Shown here: positions 6,368 to 13,159 of the stretch, piece after piece
Numbering within the stretch: position 1 is the stretch's first letter
How the letters are laid out: every line of letters starts with the position of its first letter
NCBI GenBank assembly: GCA_035640155.1
Contig: DASQWR010000095.1
Location: forward strand, 1-20,208
DNA length: 20,208 nt
Reading direction: 5' to 3'
From: JALYQB01 sp035640155
GTDB taxonomy: Bacteria; Actinomycetota; Actinomycetes; Mycobacteriales; Pseudonocardiaceae
Position numbers and translations under genes: made by a program
Notes under the pieces: generated by a model
The model's database searches: none
Seen by the model: the letters and a program-made list of their open reading frames with translations, nothing else
What the model was told of the DNA's origin: nothing

Positions 6368-7561
6368 TCACCACAGTCCGCGGGCGCGGGCCAACCGGCC
6401 GACGGCGAGCCCCACCCGGAGCACCAGCGCGTCCCGGGAGTTGCCGGCTGCGCGGCCGGTGAGGTCGGCGATGCGGCGGAGCCGGTAGCGCACGGTGTTC
6501 GGGTGCACGAAGAGCCGGCGTGCGCAGCTCTCCAGCACCCCGCCGGACTCGAAGTACGCGTCGAGGGTCTCCTCCAGCACCCCGGCCGCCTCGGTGAGCG
6601 GCCGCAGCACCTGCTCGACGAGCTGCCGCTCGGCCTCGGGGTCGCCGGTCAGCGCCCGCTCGGGCAGCAGCTCGTCAGCCGCCACCGGCCGGGGAGCCGC
6701 CGGCCAGGCCGGTGCAGCTCGGAGCCCGGAGAGCGCGTCGGCGGCGCTGCGATGCGCCTCGGCGAGTGACGCGACGGTGCAGCCGTGCACGACCGGACCC
6801 GGACCGAACGCGCTGGAGAGCCGGGTGATCTCGACATGCAGGTCGCGACTCCCGGCGGCGACCACCACCAGCCGGGAACCCTGCAAGCCGACGAGCGCGG
6901 CTCGCCCGGCCCGCGCGGCGCCGCCCCGGATGTCGGAGAGCAGATCGGGTGGCTCATCCGGTGGCGGGTAGCCGACCAGCACGGTGGCGGGCGCGGACGG
7001 GTCCCAGCCGAGCGCGGCGGCGCGGGACAGCAGCGACTCCTCGGGGTCGCCACGGACGATCCCGTCCACCACCAAAGCCTCCAGCCGGGCATCCCAGGCT
7101 CCACGGGCCTCCGCGGCACCGGCATAGGCGGTGGCGGCGGCGAAGGCCACCTCCCGCCCGAAGCGCAGCGCGGCATCGGTGAGCACCGCGTGCTCGGCGT
7201 CGTCGGCCGCGAGGGTGGGCAGCTGCTCCTCGAAGACCGTCGTGGCCACCCGGATCAGCTCGACGATCTGCCGCAGGCTGACCCATCGGGCGAGCTCCCG
7301 CGGTGCGCTGCGGAACGCGTCGACGGTGAGCCGCATGGAATGCTGAGGGTCCCGGAGCCATTCCGCGAAGTTCGCGACGCTGGTCTGGGTGATCAGGAGC
7401 AAACCTGCGCGCTGGTCGGCCGGCAGCCGCTGGAACCACGGCCAGCGGTCCTCCATCACCGCGACGCTCGCGTCGGCGAGGCCGCCGGAGGCACGCTCGA
7501 GCCGGCGAAGCGTGGTGGCCGACAGCGCGGGCGGTGCGGCCGGGGTCATGACGGTCAGCAT
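6368..7561 (-). CDS. fasR: PucR/CdaR-type transcriptional regulator, FasR-like
   Basis: The product is a regulator of about 397 aa. The N-terminal half is mostly helical, with no recognisable ligand motif. The C-terminus carries the PucR-type helix-turn-helix: LDAYFESGGVLESCARRLFVHPNTVRYRLRRIADLTG followed by the RDALVLRVGLAVGRL helix, diagnostic of the PucR/CdaR family. It sits directly upstream of fabD on the same strand, the place held by FasR, the activator of the fab operon in Streptomyces, and by a homologous regulator between aceE and fabD in mycobacteria. Regulation of fabD by this protein is therefore likely, though not shown. The start is uncertain: ATG at 7561 is used, ATG at 7549 is almost as good, and a TTG at 7597 is less likely. 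A GGGGAG at 7579-7584 is too far for tight spacing. It begins 28 bp after aceE and may be cotranscribed with it. Confidence 0.85.
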   Translation of the reverse strand: MLTVMTPAAPPALSATTLRRLERASGGLADASVAVMEDRWPWFQRLPADQRAGLLLITQTSVANFAEWLRDPQHSMRLTVDAFRSAPRELARWVSLRQIVELIRVATTVFEEQLPTLAADDAEHAVLTDAALRFGREVAFAAATAYAGAAEARGAWDARLEALVVDGIVRGDPEESLLSRAAALGWDPSAPATVLVGYPPPDEPPDLLSDIRGGAARAGRAALVGLQGSRLVVVAAGSRDLHVEITRLSSAFGPGPVVHGCTVASLAEAHRSAADALSGLRAAPAWPAAPRPVAADELLPERALTGDPEAERQLVEQVLRPLTEAAGVLEETLDAYFESGGVLESCARRLFVHPNTVRYRLRRIADLTGRAAGNSRDALVLRVGLAVGRLARARGLW

Positions 7562-7589
7562 CGCATGGCCGGCGGCAGCTCCCCGGCCG

Positions 7590-10367
7590 TCAGGCAACCC
7601 CGGGATCGCTGGTCTGCGGCCCCGCAGCGGCCGGGTCGTCGATGCGGTACCGGCGGGCGGCGTCGGTCACCGCGGAGGCGTCCACCTCCCCGCGCCTGGC
7701 CAGTGCCGCGAGCGCCCCCACCGTGATCGACTCGGCGTCCACCAGGAAGTACCGGCGCGCCGCGGGCCGGGTGTCGGAGAAGCCGAACCCGTCGGCGCCC
7801 AGGGTCACCATGTCGACGGGCACCCAGGGCCGGATGAGGTCCGGGACAGCGCGGGTCCAGTCCGAGACGGCCACCAGCGGCCCCGCTGCGTCCTCGAGCA
7901 CCCGGGTCACGTAGGGGACGCGCGGTGCGCTCGACGGGTTCAGCAGGTTCCGCCGGTCGGTCTCGACGGCCTCGCGGCGCAGCTCGCTCCACGAGGTGGC
8001 CGACCAGACGTCGGCCTGCACGCCCCAGTCGGCCACGAGCATCTCCTGGGCCTGCAACGCCCACGGCAAAGCTACCCCGGACGCGGCGAGCTGCACGCGT
8101 GGACCCTGCGTTCCGGATGCCAGGGCGTAGCGGTAGAGACCGCGCAACAGCCCGGCCACGTCGAGGTCCGCCGGCTCGGCCGGCTGCGGGTACGGCTCGT
8201 TGTAGACGGTGAGGTAGTAGAAGACGTTCTCTCCCGCACCGTCGGGCCCGGTGTCGCCGTACATCCGGCGCAGCCCGTCACGCACGATGTGGGAGATCTC
8301 GAAGCCCCACGTCGGGTCGTAGGCCACCACCGCCGGGTTCGACGCGGCGAGCAGCAGCGAGTGCCCGTCGGCGTGCTGCAGGCCCTCCCCGGTCAGGGTG
8401 GTGCGCCCCGCGGTGGCGCCGAGCAGGAACCCGCGGGCCATCTGGTCGGCTGCGGCCCACAGGCCGTCGCCAGTGCGCTGGAACCCGAACATCGAGTAGA
8501 AGATGTAGACCGGGATCATCGGTTCCCCGTGCGTGGCGTACGACGTTCCGGCGGCGGTGAACGACGCGGTGGAGCCGGCCTCGTTGATGCCCTCGTGCAG
8601 GATCTGGCCCTGCTCGCTCTCCCGGTAGGCCAGCAGCAGCTCGGCGTCCACCGACGTGTAGAGCTGCCCGTGCGGGTTGTAGATCTTCTGCGTCGGGAAC
8701 ATCGAGTCCATGCCGAAGGTCCGGGCCTCGTCCGGGATGATCGGCACCAGCCGCGGCCCGACCTCCGGGTCCTTCGCGAGGTCGCGCAGCAGCCGCACGA
8801 ACGCCATCGTGGTGGCCACCGCCTGCTTGCCCGAACCGCGGCGCAACGCCTCGTACACGCTGTCGCCGGGCAGCACGAGCGCGCGGGACTTGGTCCGGCG
8901 CTCGGGCAGGAAGCCGCCCAGCGCGCGACGCCGGGCCAGCAGGTACTGGATCTCCGGAGCGTCCTCACCCGGGTGGTAGTACGGCGGGAGCGTCGGGTTC
9001 TCCTCGAGCTGGGCGTCGGCGAGCGGGATGCGCTGGGCGTCCCGGAACGCCTTGAGGTCTCCCAGGGTGAGCTTCTTCATCTGGTGCGTGGCGTTGCGGC
9101 CCTCGAACGAGGAGCCCAGCCCGTAGCCCTTGACGGTCTTGGCCAGGATCACGGTCGGCTGTCCGTGGTGCCCCATCGCCGCCTGGTAGGCCGCGTAGAC
9201 CTTGCGGTAGTCGTGCCCGCCGCGCTTGAGGTTCCAGATCTGCGCGTCGGACAGGTCACGCACCAGCTCCTTGGTCCGCGGATCGCGGCCGAAGAAGTGG
9301 TCGCGGACGTAGCCACCGTCGTTGGCCTTGTAGGTCTGGTAGTCCCCGTCCGGAGTGGTGTTCATCAGGTTCACCAGCGCGCCCTGGCGATCGGCGTGCA
9401 GCAGGGCGTCCCACTCCCGGCCCCAGATCACCTTGATCACGTTCCAGCCGGCGCCGCGGAAGAACGACTCCAGCTCCTGGATGATCTTGCCGTTGCCGCG
9501 GACCGGGCCGTCCAGGCGCTGCAGGTTGCAGTTGACCACGAAGGTCAGGTTGTCCAACCCGTCGATCGCCGCCACCTGCACGGCGCCGCGCGACTCCGGC
9601 TCGTCCATCTCGCCGTCGCCGAGGAACGCCCAGACGTGCTGCTCGGTGGTGTCGGCCAGCCCGCGGTCGTGCAGGTAGCGGTTGAACCGGGCTTGGAAGA
9701 TCGCGTTGATGGGACCCAGCCCCATCGAGACGGTGGGGAACTCCCAGAAGTCCGGCATCAGCCGCGGGTGCGGGTAGGACGGCAGCCCGCCGCCGGCGCC
9801 GGCGTGGGAGGCCTCCTGGCGGAACCCGTCGAGCTGGGATGCGGACAGCCGCCCCTCGAGGAACGCCCGAGCGTAGATGCCCGGCGACGCGTGGCCCTGG
9901 ATGTAGATGTGGTCCCCGCCGCCCGGGTGGTCCTTGCCCCGGAAGAAGTGGTTGAAGCCGACCTCGTACAGCGCGGCGGAGGACGCGTAGCTGGAGATGT
10001 GACCACCGACGGCCACGCCGGGGCGTTGCGCGCGGTGCACCATCATCGCGGCGTTCCAGCGGATCCACGCCCGGTAACGCCGCTCGGTCTCCTCGTCGCC
10101 GGGGAACCACGGCTCGTTCTCGGTGGGGATCGTGTTGACGTAGTCGGTGCTGGTCAGCGACGGCACGCCGACACCCAGCTCCCGCGCCCGCTGGAGCAGC
10201 CGCAGCATCAGGTAGCGGGCACGTTGCTGACCACCCTGCTCGACGGCGCCGTCGAAAGACTGCAACCACTCGTCGGTCTCGTCCGGGTCGATGTCCGGCA
10301 GGTGCGCGGCAAGCCCGTCCCGGATCACCCGGACGCGCTCGGGGATGCGATCGCTGTGCGTGGCCAA
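7590..10367 (-). CDS. aceE: Pyruvate dehydrogenase E1 component, homodimeric AceE type
   Basis: This 925-aa, thiamine-diphosphate-dependent subunit decarboxylates pyruvate and passes the acetyl group to the lipoyl E2, making acetyl-CoA. The thiamine-diphosphate and metal-binding motif begins at GDGEMDEPE (residues 250-258) and closes at the VVNCNLQRLDGP segment about 25 residues on. Other AceE signatures are STDYVNTIPTENEPWFPGDE near the N-terminus, HISSYASSAALYEVGFNHFF, IQGHASPGIYARAF, KTVKGYGLG and the C-terminal IYNPHGQLYTSVD and EGLQHADGHS segments. Size fits the single-chain bacterial enzyme. The best start is the TTG at 10365-10367, preceded by GGGGAGGAG with 7 nt spacing; an ATG at 10415 would add 16 residues. 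aceE lies just upstream of the FasR-type gene and divergent from the DUF3052 gene, as in mycobacteria. Confidence 0.95.
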   Translation of the reverse strand: MATHSDRIPERVRVIRDGLAAHLPDIDPDETDEWLQSFDGAVEQGGQQRARYLMLRLLQRARELGVGVPSLTSTDYVNTIPTENEPWFPGDEETERRYRAWIRWNAAMMVHRAQRPGVAVGGHISSYASSAALYEVGFNHFFRGKDHPGGGDHIYIQGHASPGIYARAFLEGRLSASQLDGFRQEASHAGAGGGLPSYPHPRLMPDFWEFPTVSMGLGPINAIFQARFNRYLHDRGLADTTEQHVWAFLGDGEMDEPESRGAVQVAAIDGLDNLTFVVNCNLQRLDGPVRGNGKIIQELESFFRGAGWNVIKVIWGREWDALLHADRQGALVNLMNTTPDGDYQTYKANDGGYVRDHFFGRDPRTKELVRDLSDAQIWNLKRGGHDYRKVYAAYQAAMGHHGQPTVILAKTVKGYGLGSSFEGRNATHQMKKLTLGDLKAFRDAQRIPLADAQLEENPTLPPYYHPGEDAPEIQYLLARRRALGGFLPERRTKSRALVLPGDSVYEALRRGSGKQAVATTMAFVRLLRDLAKDPEVGPRLVPIIPDEARTFGMDSMFPTQKIYNPHGQLYTSVDAELLLAYRESEQGQILHEGINEAGSTASFTAAGTSYATHGEPMIPVYIFYSMFGFQRTGDGLWAAADQMARGFLLGATAGRTTLTGEGLQHADGHSLLLAASNPAVVAYDPTWGFEISHIVRDGLRRMYGDTGPDGAGENVFYYLTVYNEPYPQPAEPADLDVAGLLRGLYRYALASGTQGPRVQLAASGVALPWALQAQEMLVADWGVQADVWSATSWSELRREAVETDRRNLLNPSSAPRVPYVTRVLEDAAGPLVAVSDWTRAVPDLIRPWVPVDMVTLGADGFGFSDTRPAARRYFLVDAESITVGALAALARRGEVDASAVTDAARRYRIDDPAAAGPQTSDPGVA

Positions 10368-10592
10368 GGGGTCTCCTCCCCTCGTTGGTCGGATGCCACT
10401 GCCATCGTCCTCCATGCTCGCCTCGTCCGCTGCGGGCGTCTCGTCTACTCGCAGGTAACTCGGCGGCTGGGATCCGGAGTGTCCTGGGGTCGAGCGGTTG
10501 CGTCCGGGCGGCAGGTCAGTGTTCGCTGGGCGGCACCGGATCAGATGCGCGGTGCATCCGGCGCCGGGCCCGAGGTGGAGGAGGAACGAACC

Positions 10593-11027
10593 GTGGTCGC
10601 CGCCGCGGGGGACGCCGCCAAGGCGGGCGTCGCCGAGAGGCTCGGCATCAAGCCGGGCATGGTGGTCCAGGAGCTGGGTTGGGACTCCGATGTCGACGAG
10701 TCCGTGCGGGCCGCGATCGAGGAGCACGCCGGCCACGAGCTCGTCGACCAGGACTCCGACGAGATCGTCGACGTGGTGCTGCTCTGGTGGCGTGACGACG
10801 ACGGGGACCTCGTCGATGCCCTCATGGACGCGATCGGCCCGCTGGCCGACAACGGTGTGGTGTGGGTCTGCTCGCCCAAGACGGGGCGCGACGGGCACGT
10901 CGAGCCGTCCGACATCGCGGAGGCGGCGCCGACCGCTGGGCTCTCGCTGACCTCCAACGTCAGCCTCTCCGAGCACTGGGCCGGTGCCCGGTTGGTGTCA
11001 CCCAAGGCGGCGAAGTCGAAGCGCTGA
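10593..11027 (+). CDS. DUF3052 family protein
   Basis: This is a 144-aa acidic protein of an actinobacterial family of unknown function. Characteristic segments are KLGI-like ERLGIKPGMVVQELGWD, the acidic VDESVRAAIEEHAGHELVDQDSDEIVDVVLLWWRDDDGDLVDALMDA, and the C-terminal half GVVWVCSPKTGRDGHVEPSDIAEAAPTAGL. There is no signal peptide or membrane segment. The start chosen is the GTG at 10593, with GGAGG 8 nt upstream; an ATG at 10541 in the same frame would add 17 residues but lacks a binding site. The frame stays open far upstream through aceE, which is an antisense effect of high GC. The gene is divergent from aceE across about 225 bp and is followed by the peroxiredoxin gene, an order also kept in mycobacteria. 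Confidence 0.88.
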   Translation: MVAAAGDAAKAGVAERLGIKPGMVVQELGWDSDVDESVRAAIEEHAGHELVDQDSDEIVDVVLLWWRDDDGDLVDALMDAIGPLADNGVVWVCSPKTGRDGHVEPSDIAEAAPTAGLSLTSNVSLSEHWAGARLVSPKAAKSKR

Positions 11028-11043
11028 GTGCCGCACCGGCCAT

Positions 11044-11049
11044 TAGGCT
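11044..11049 (+). promoter_or_regulatory. Possible -10 element for the peroxiredoxin gene
   Basis: TAGGCT, inside CATTAGGCTCG, fits the actinobacterial -10 pattern TANNNT. It falls in the 72-bp gap between the DUF3052 stop and the peroxiredoxin ATG. A start site would lie near 11055, leaving a leader of about 45 nt. I see no clear -35 hexamer, so this is a weak call. Confidence 0.3.
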
Positions 11050-11099
11050 CGCCCACGAACCGCCCGGCGGTCAGGTCGAGCCGAGGAGAGCAGGAACTC

Positions 11100-11564
11100 A
11101 TGACGGTCGAGGTCGGAAGCCAGGCACCGGACTTCACCCTGAGGGACCAGAACAACGAGGAGGTCACGCTCTCCTCGTTCCGCGGGACCAAGAACGTGTT
11201 GGTGGTGTTCTACCCGCTGGCATTCAGCGGCGTCTGCACCGGCGAGCTGTCCCAGCTCCGCGACGACCTGGACCAGTTCCAGAACGAGGACGTGCAGGTG
11301 GTCGCGGCATCGGTGGACTCGGTCCACACCCTCAAGGCGTGGTCGGAGCAGCAGGGCTACCAGTTTCCGCTTCTGACCGACTTCTGGCCGCACGGGCGGG
11401 TCGCGGAGGACTACGGGGTGTTCAACGAGGCATCCGGCACCGCGAACCGCGGCACGTTCCTGGAGGACACCGACGGGGTGGTCCGCTTCGCCGAGATGAA
11501 CGAACCGGGGGAGGCGCGGGATCAGGACACCTGGAAGCAAGCCCTCGCCGCATTGCCGGCCTGA
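11100..11564 (+). CDS. ahpE: One-cysteine peroxiredoxin, AhpE type
   Basis: This 154-aa thioredoxin-fold peroxidase reduces hydroperoxides in the cytosol. The peroxidatic Cys46 is in FYPLAFSGVCTGEL, with Ser in place of the usual Thr of the PxxxTxxC motif. The conserved Arg is in TANRGTF. Cys46 is the only cysteine, so there is no resolving Cys in the chain and recycling must use an external thiol, as in mycobacterial AhpE. The start is the ATG at 11100, with GAGGAG and AGGA motifs close upstream. The match to the AhpE subfamily rests on the PLAFSGVCTGELS and DFWPHGxVAxxYGVF segments. A 72-bp gap separates it from the DUF3052 gene and may contain its own promoter. A GC-rich hairpin follows. 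Confidence 0.92.
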   Translation: MTVEVGSQAPDFTLRDQNNEEVTLSSFRGTKNVLVVFYPLAFSGVCTGELSQLRDDLDQFQNEDVQVVAASVDSVHTLKAWSEQQGYQFPLLTDFWPHGRVAEDYGVFNEASGTANRGTFLEDTDGVVRFAEMNEPGEARDQDTWKQALAALPA

Positions 11565-11574
11565 CCCGAGCTCG

Positions 11575-11594
11575 CCGGGGCCGACCGGCCCCGG
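11575..11594 (+). terminator. GC-rich hairpin between ahpE and tRNA-Val
   Basis: CCGGGGCC (11575-11582) pairs perfectly with GGCCCCGG (11587-11594) around a GACC loop, 10 bp after the ahpE stop and 3 bp before the tRNA. There is no U-tract, which is common for actinomycete terminators. It most likely ends the peroxiredoxin transcript, but it could also be part of the tRNA leader and a processing signal. Confidence 0.5.
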
Positions 11595-11597
11595 ACA

Positions 11598-11672
11598 GGG
11601 CGCGTAGCTCAGCGGGAGAGCACCCGCCTTACAAGCGGGGGGTCGCAGGTTCGAACCCTGCCGCGCCCACCA
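11598..11672 (+). tRNA. tRNA-Val (anticodon TAC)
   Basis: The sequence folds as a full cloverleaf. The acceptor stem GGGCGCG/CGCGCCC (11598-11604 with 11662-11668) is closed by discriminator A and an encoded CCA (11670-11672). The anticodon stem CCCGC/GCGGG carries the loop CTTACAA, so the anticodon is TAC and the tRNA reads valine GUA-type codons. The T arm GCAGG-TTCGAAC-CCTGC is perfect. The 3' end (11649-11669) is repeated about 7.9 kb downstream, marking the gene as a probable integration site. Confidence 0.97.
11649..11669 (+). repeat. Left attachment repeat (attL), inside the tRNA-Val 3' end
   Basis: These 21 bases form the T arm and 3' acceptor strand of tRNA-Val. They recur at 19580-19600 in the same orientation with a single C-to-T difference (11656 versus 19587). 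Bases flanking the repeat on both sides do not match, so the identity is limited to a typical tRNA attachment core. Confidence 0.75.
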
Positions 11673-12008
11673 CACCTGCCAGCAGACATGCTTGATGATT
11701 GATTCCGTGAAGCTGGTGTTTCCGGCCCGACACCACCATCGCCTTGTGGTGGCGGATGCTCGCCTGATCCTCGGGACCGCCGTCGTCGCACTAAATCATC
11801 CCGAGCCAGGTCGATCTGGGTGTTGTCCCGACCGATCACTACGTCGTTCGCCGATTGGCCACCGCCTTCACTCAGCGGACCGGGCGCGGCTTGGCGGGTG
11901 GGCCAGCGTCACCGGCGGGTAGGCTGCGCGGTTCCGACGTGCTGCAAAGCTCCATGCTCGCTGGTCTACCACCCAAGCGGCCTGCTATCGCTGAGCGGAA
12001 GGAACCCT
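11673..12008. other. Gap between tRNA-Val and the DUF4185 gene, no supported gene
   Basis: No convincing gene is present. A short plus-strand frame (11692-11922) lacks a ribosome binding site and resembles no family I know. A 6-bp inverted repeat, CCACCA/TGGTGG, lies near 11740-11760. TAGGCT at 11930-11935 fits an actinobacterial -10 element about 75 bp before the DUF4185 start, but no -35 hexamer is evident. This is the junction side of the island. Confidence 0.5.
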
Positions 12009-13043
12009 GTGTCTGTTGCGAGCAAGGTCAAGGACTTGACTGGGCCCGGCCACACCGACCGTTTCGGTGTGGGTGGTACTGACCTCGGCGTGACCGTCGC
12101 GGCTCCTGGCGGGCGGCTCGTGTCGGTGTTCGGCGACACGTTCGAGCAGGCGACCGTTGGTGGCCCCGGCTGGCGGTCGCCAGTCGTGCTGTTCGGCGAC
12201 CCCGCGACCGTTCGCACCGGCATCAGATGGACCGGGGCGGCCGGCCCCGGCGACTACGCTCGCCAGATACTTGCCTACCGGCATAACTCCATCATCAACG
12301 GCCGCAGGGTCACGACGATGCTGCCCACCGACGTCATCACGGTCGGCAACGCGATGTACCTGCACGTGATGGTGTGCGAGGGCCTGGGCAACGTCCACTG
12401 GACCGCGCTGCACCGCTCGACCGACAACGGTGAGACATGGCGCTCCACGGGCGTCACGTGGCCGGGCGACCGTCATGCGGGCCTGTTCCAGATGCTCACC
12501 TGGGAACGCGGTGCCGACGGCTACGTGTACGTGTTCTCCACCGGATTCCAGCGCGACAAGGGACTCATCCTGCAGCGCGTCCCCGCAGCCCGCCTCGCCG
12601 ACCCGGCCGCCTGGCAAGGCTGGGGATACCGGGACGGCAGGTGGGCGTGGGGCAACCCCCCGACCGTCGCCCTCAACGGCAAGCACGGCGAACTGTGCCT
12701 GCGCCGCATCCAGGGCCGCTGGCTGCTGGCGTTCTTCGACGCGGGCGGCTACCGCATCGATGTCTTGAACCTCGACTCGCCGACGGCGAACCTGTACCAG
12801 GCACCACGCGAGACGCTCGTGCACGGCACCTCGTGGGACACCGAGAACCACGCCGAGGGGCGGGTGGCTCAACTCTACGGCGGTTACCTCGTGCCCGGCT
12901 CGACGCTCGAGGACCTGCACCTCATCGTCAGCCAATGGAACACCACCACCAACTGGCCCTACCGGGCTATGCAGTTCCACGCGAACGTCACCGGCCTGGC
13001 CGGTGGGCCGAATACCCCCAGCCCAACCGACGCTCGTCTCTAG
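12009..13043 (+). CDS. DUF4185 protein, putative GH183-type endo-D-arabinanase
   Basis: The 344-aa protein is DUF4185 over nearly its whole length. Typical segments are GPGHTDRFGVGGTDLGVTV, LVSVFGDTFEQATVGGPGWRSPVVLF, TMLPTDVITVGNAMYLHVMV, WTALHRSTDNGETW, GYVYVFSTGFQRDKGLIL and WAWGNPPTVALNGKHGELCLR. The repeated aromatic and SxDNGxTW-like strands suggest a five-bladed propeller. DUF4185 proteins from actinobacteria have been shown to be endo-D-arabinanases (family GH183) acting on mycobacterial-type arabinan. Asp25 (GGTDLG) and Asp43 (FGDTF) are the likely catalytic pair; that assignment is inference from conservation. The start is the GTG at 12009, with GGAAGGA and a 6-nt spacer. No signal peptide is seen and the chain begins directly with the domain, as in phage-encoded relatives, so the route to any cell-wall substrate is unclear. 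It is convergent with the phosphoesterase gene. Confidence 0.82.
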   Translation: MSVASKVKDLTGPGHTDRFGVGGTDLGVTVAAPGGRLVSVFGDTFEQATVGGPGWRSPVVLFGDPATVRTGIRWTGAAGPGDYARQILAYRHNSIINGRRVTTMLPTDVITVGNAMYLHVMVCEGLGNVHWTALHRSTDNGETWRSTGVTWPGDRHAGLFQMLTWERGADGYVYVFSTGFQRDKGLILQRVPAARLADPAAWQGWGYRDGRWAWGNPPTVALNGKHGELCLRRIQGRWLLAFFDAGGYRIDVLNLDSPTANLYQAPRETLVHGTSWDTENHAEGRVAQLYGGYLVPGSTLEDLHLIVSQWNTTTNWPYRAMQFHANVTGLAGGPNTPSPTDARL

Positions 13044-13159
13044 TGTGCCGCCAGCCGTGACACGAGGCTCTCCTGCGTGACCGCGCAGTGTGATGAGCTC
13101 GCTGGAAACCTTGGCTCGGGTGTGACATGTATCGCTCGTCCTCATCCTGCTTGGCGAAA

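Noticed and set aside
7389..11027. Very long plus-strand open frame antisense to aceE and the regulator gene
   Set aside because: It is the complementary shadow of high-GC coding DNA. Only its last 145 codons, after the GTG at 10593, form a real gene (DUF3052).
11692..11922. Short plus-strand frame after the tRNA
   Set aside because: No ribosome binding site, no recognisable family, and a Cys/His/Arg-rich composition unlike real genes here.
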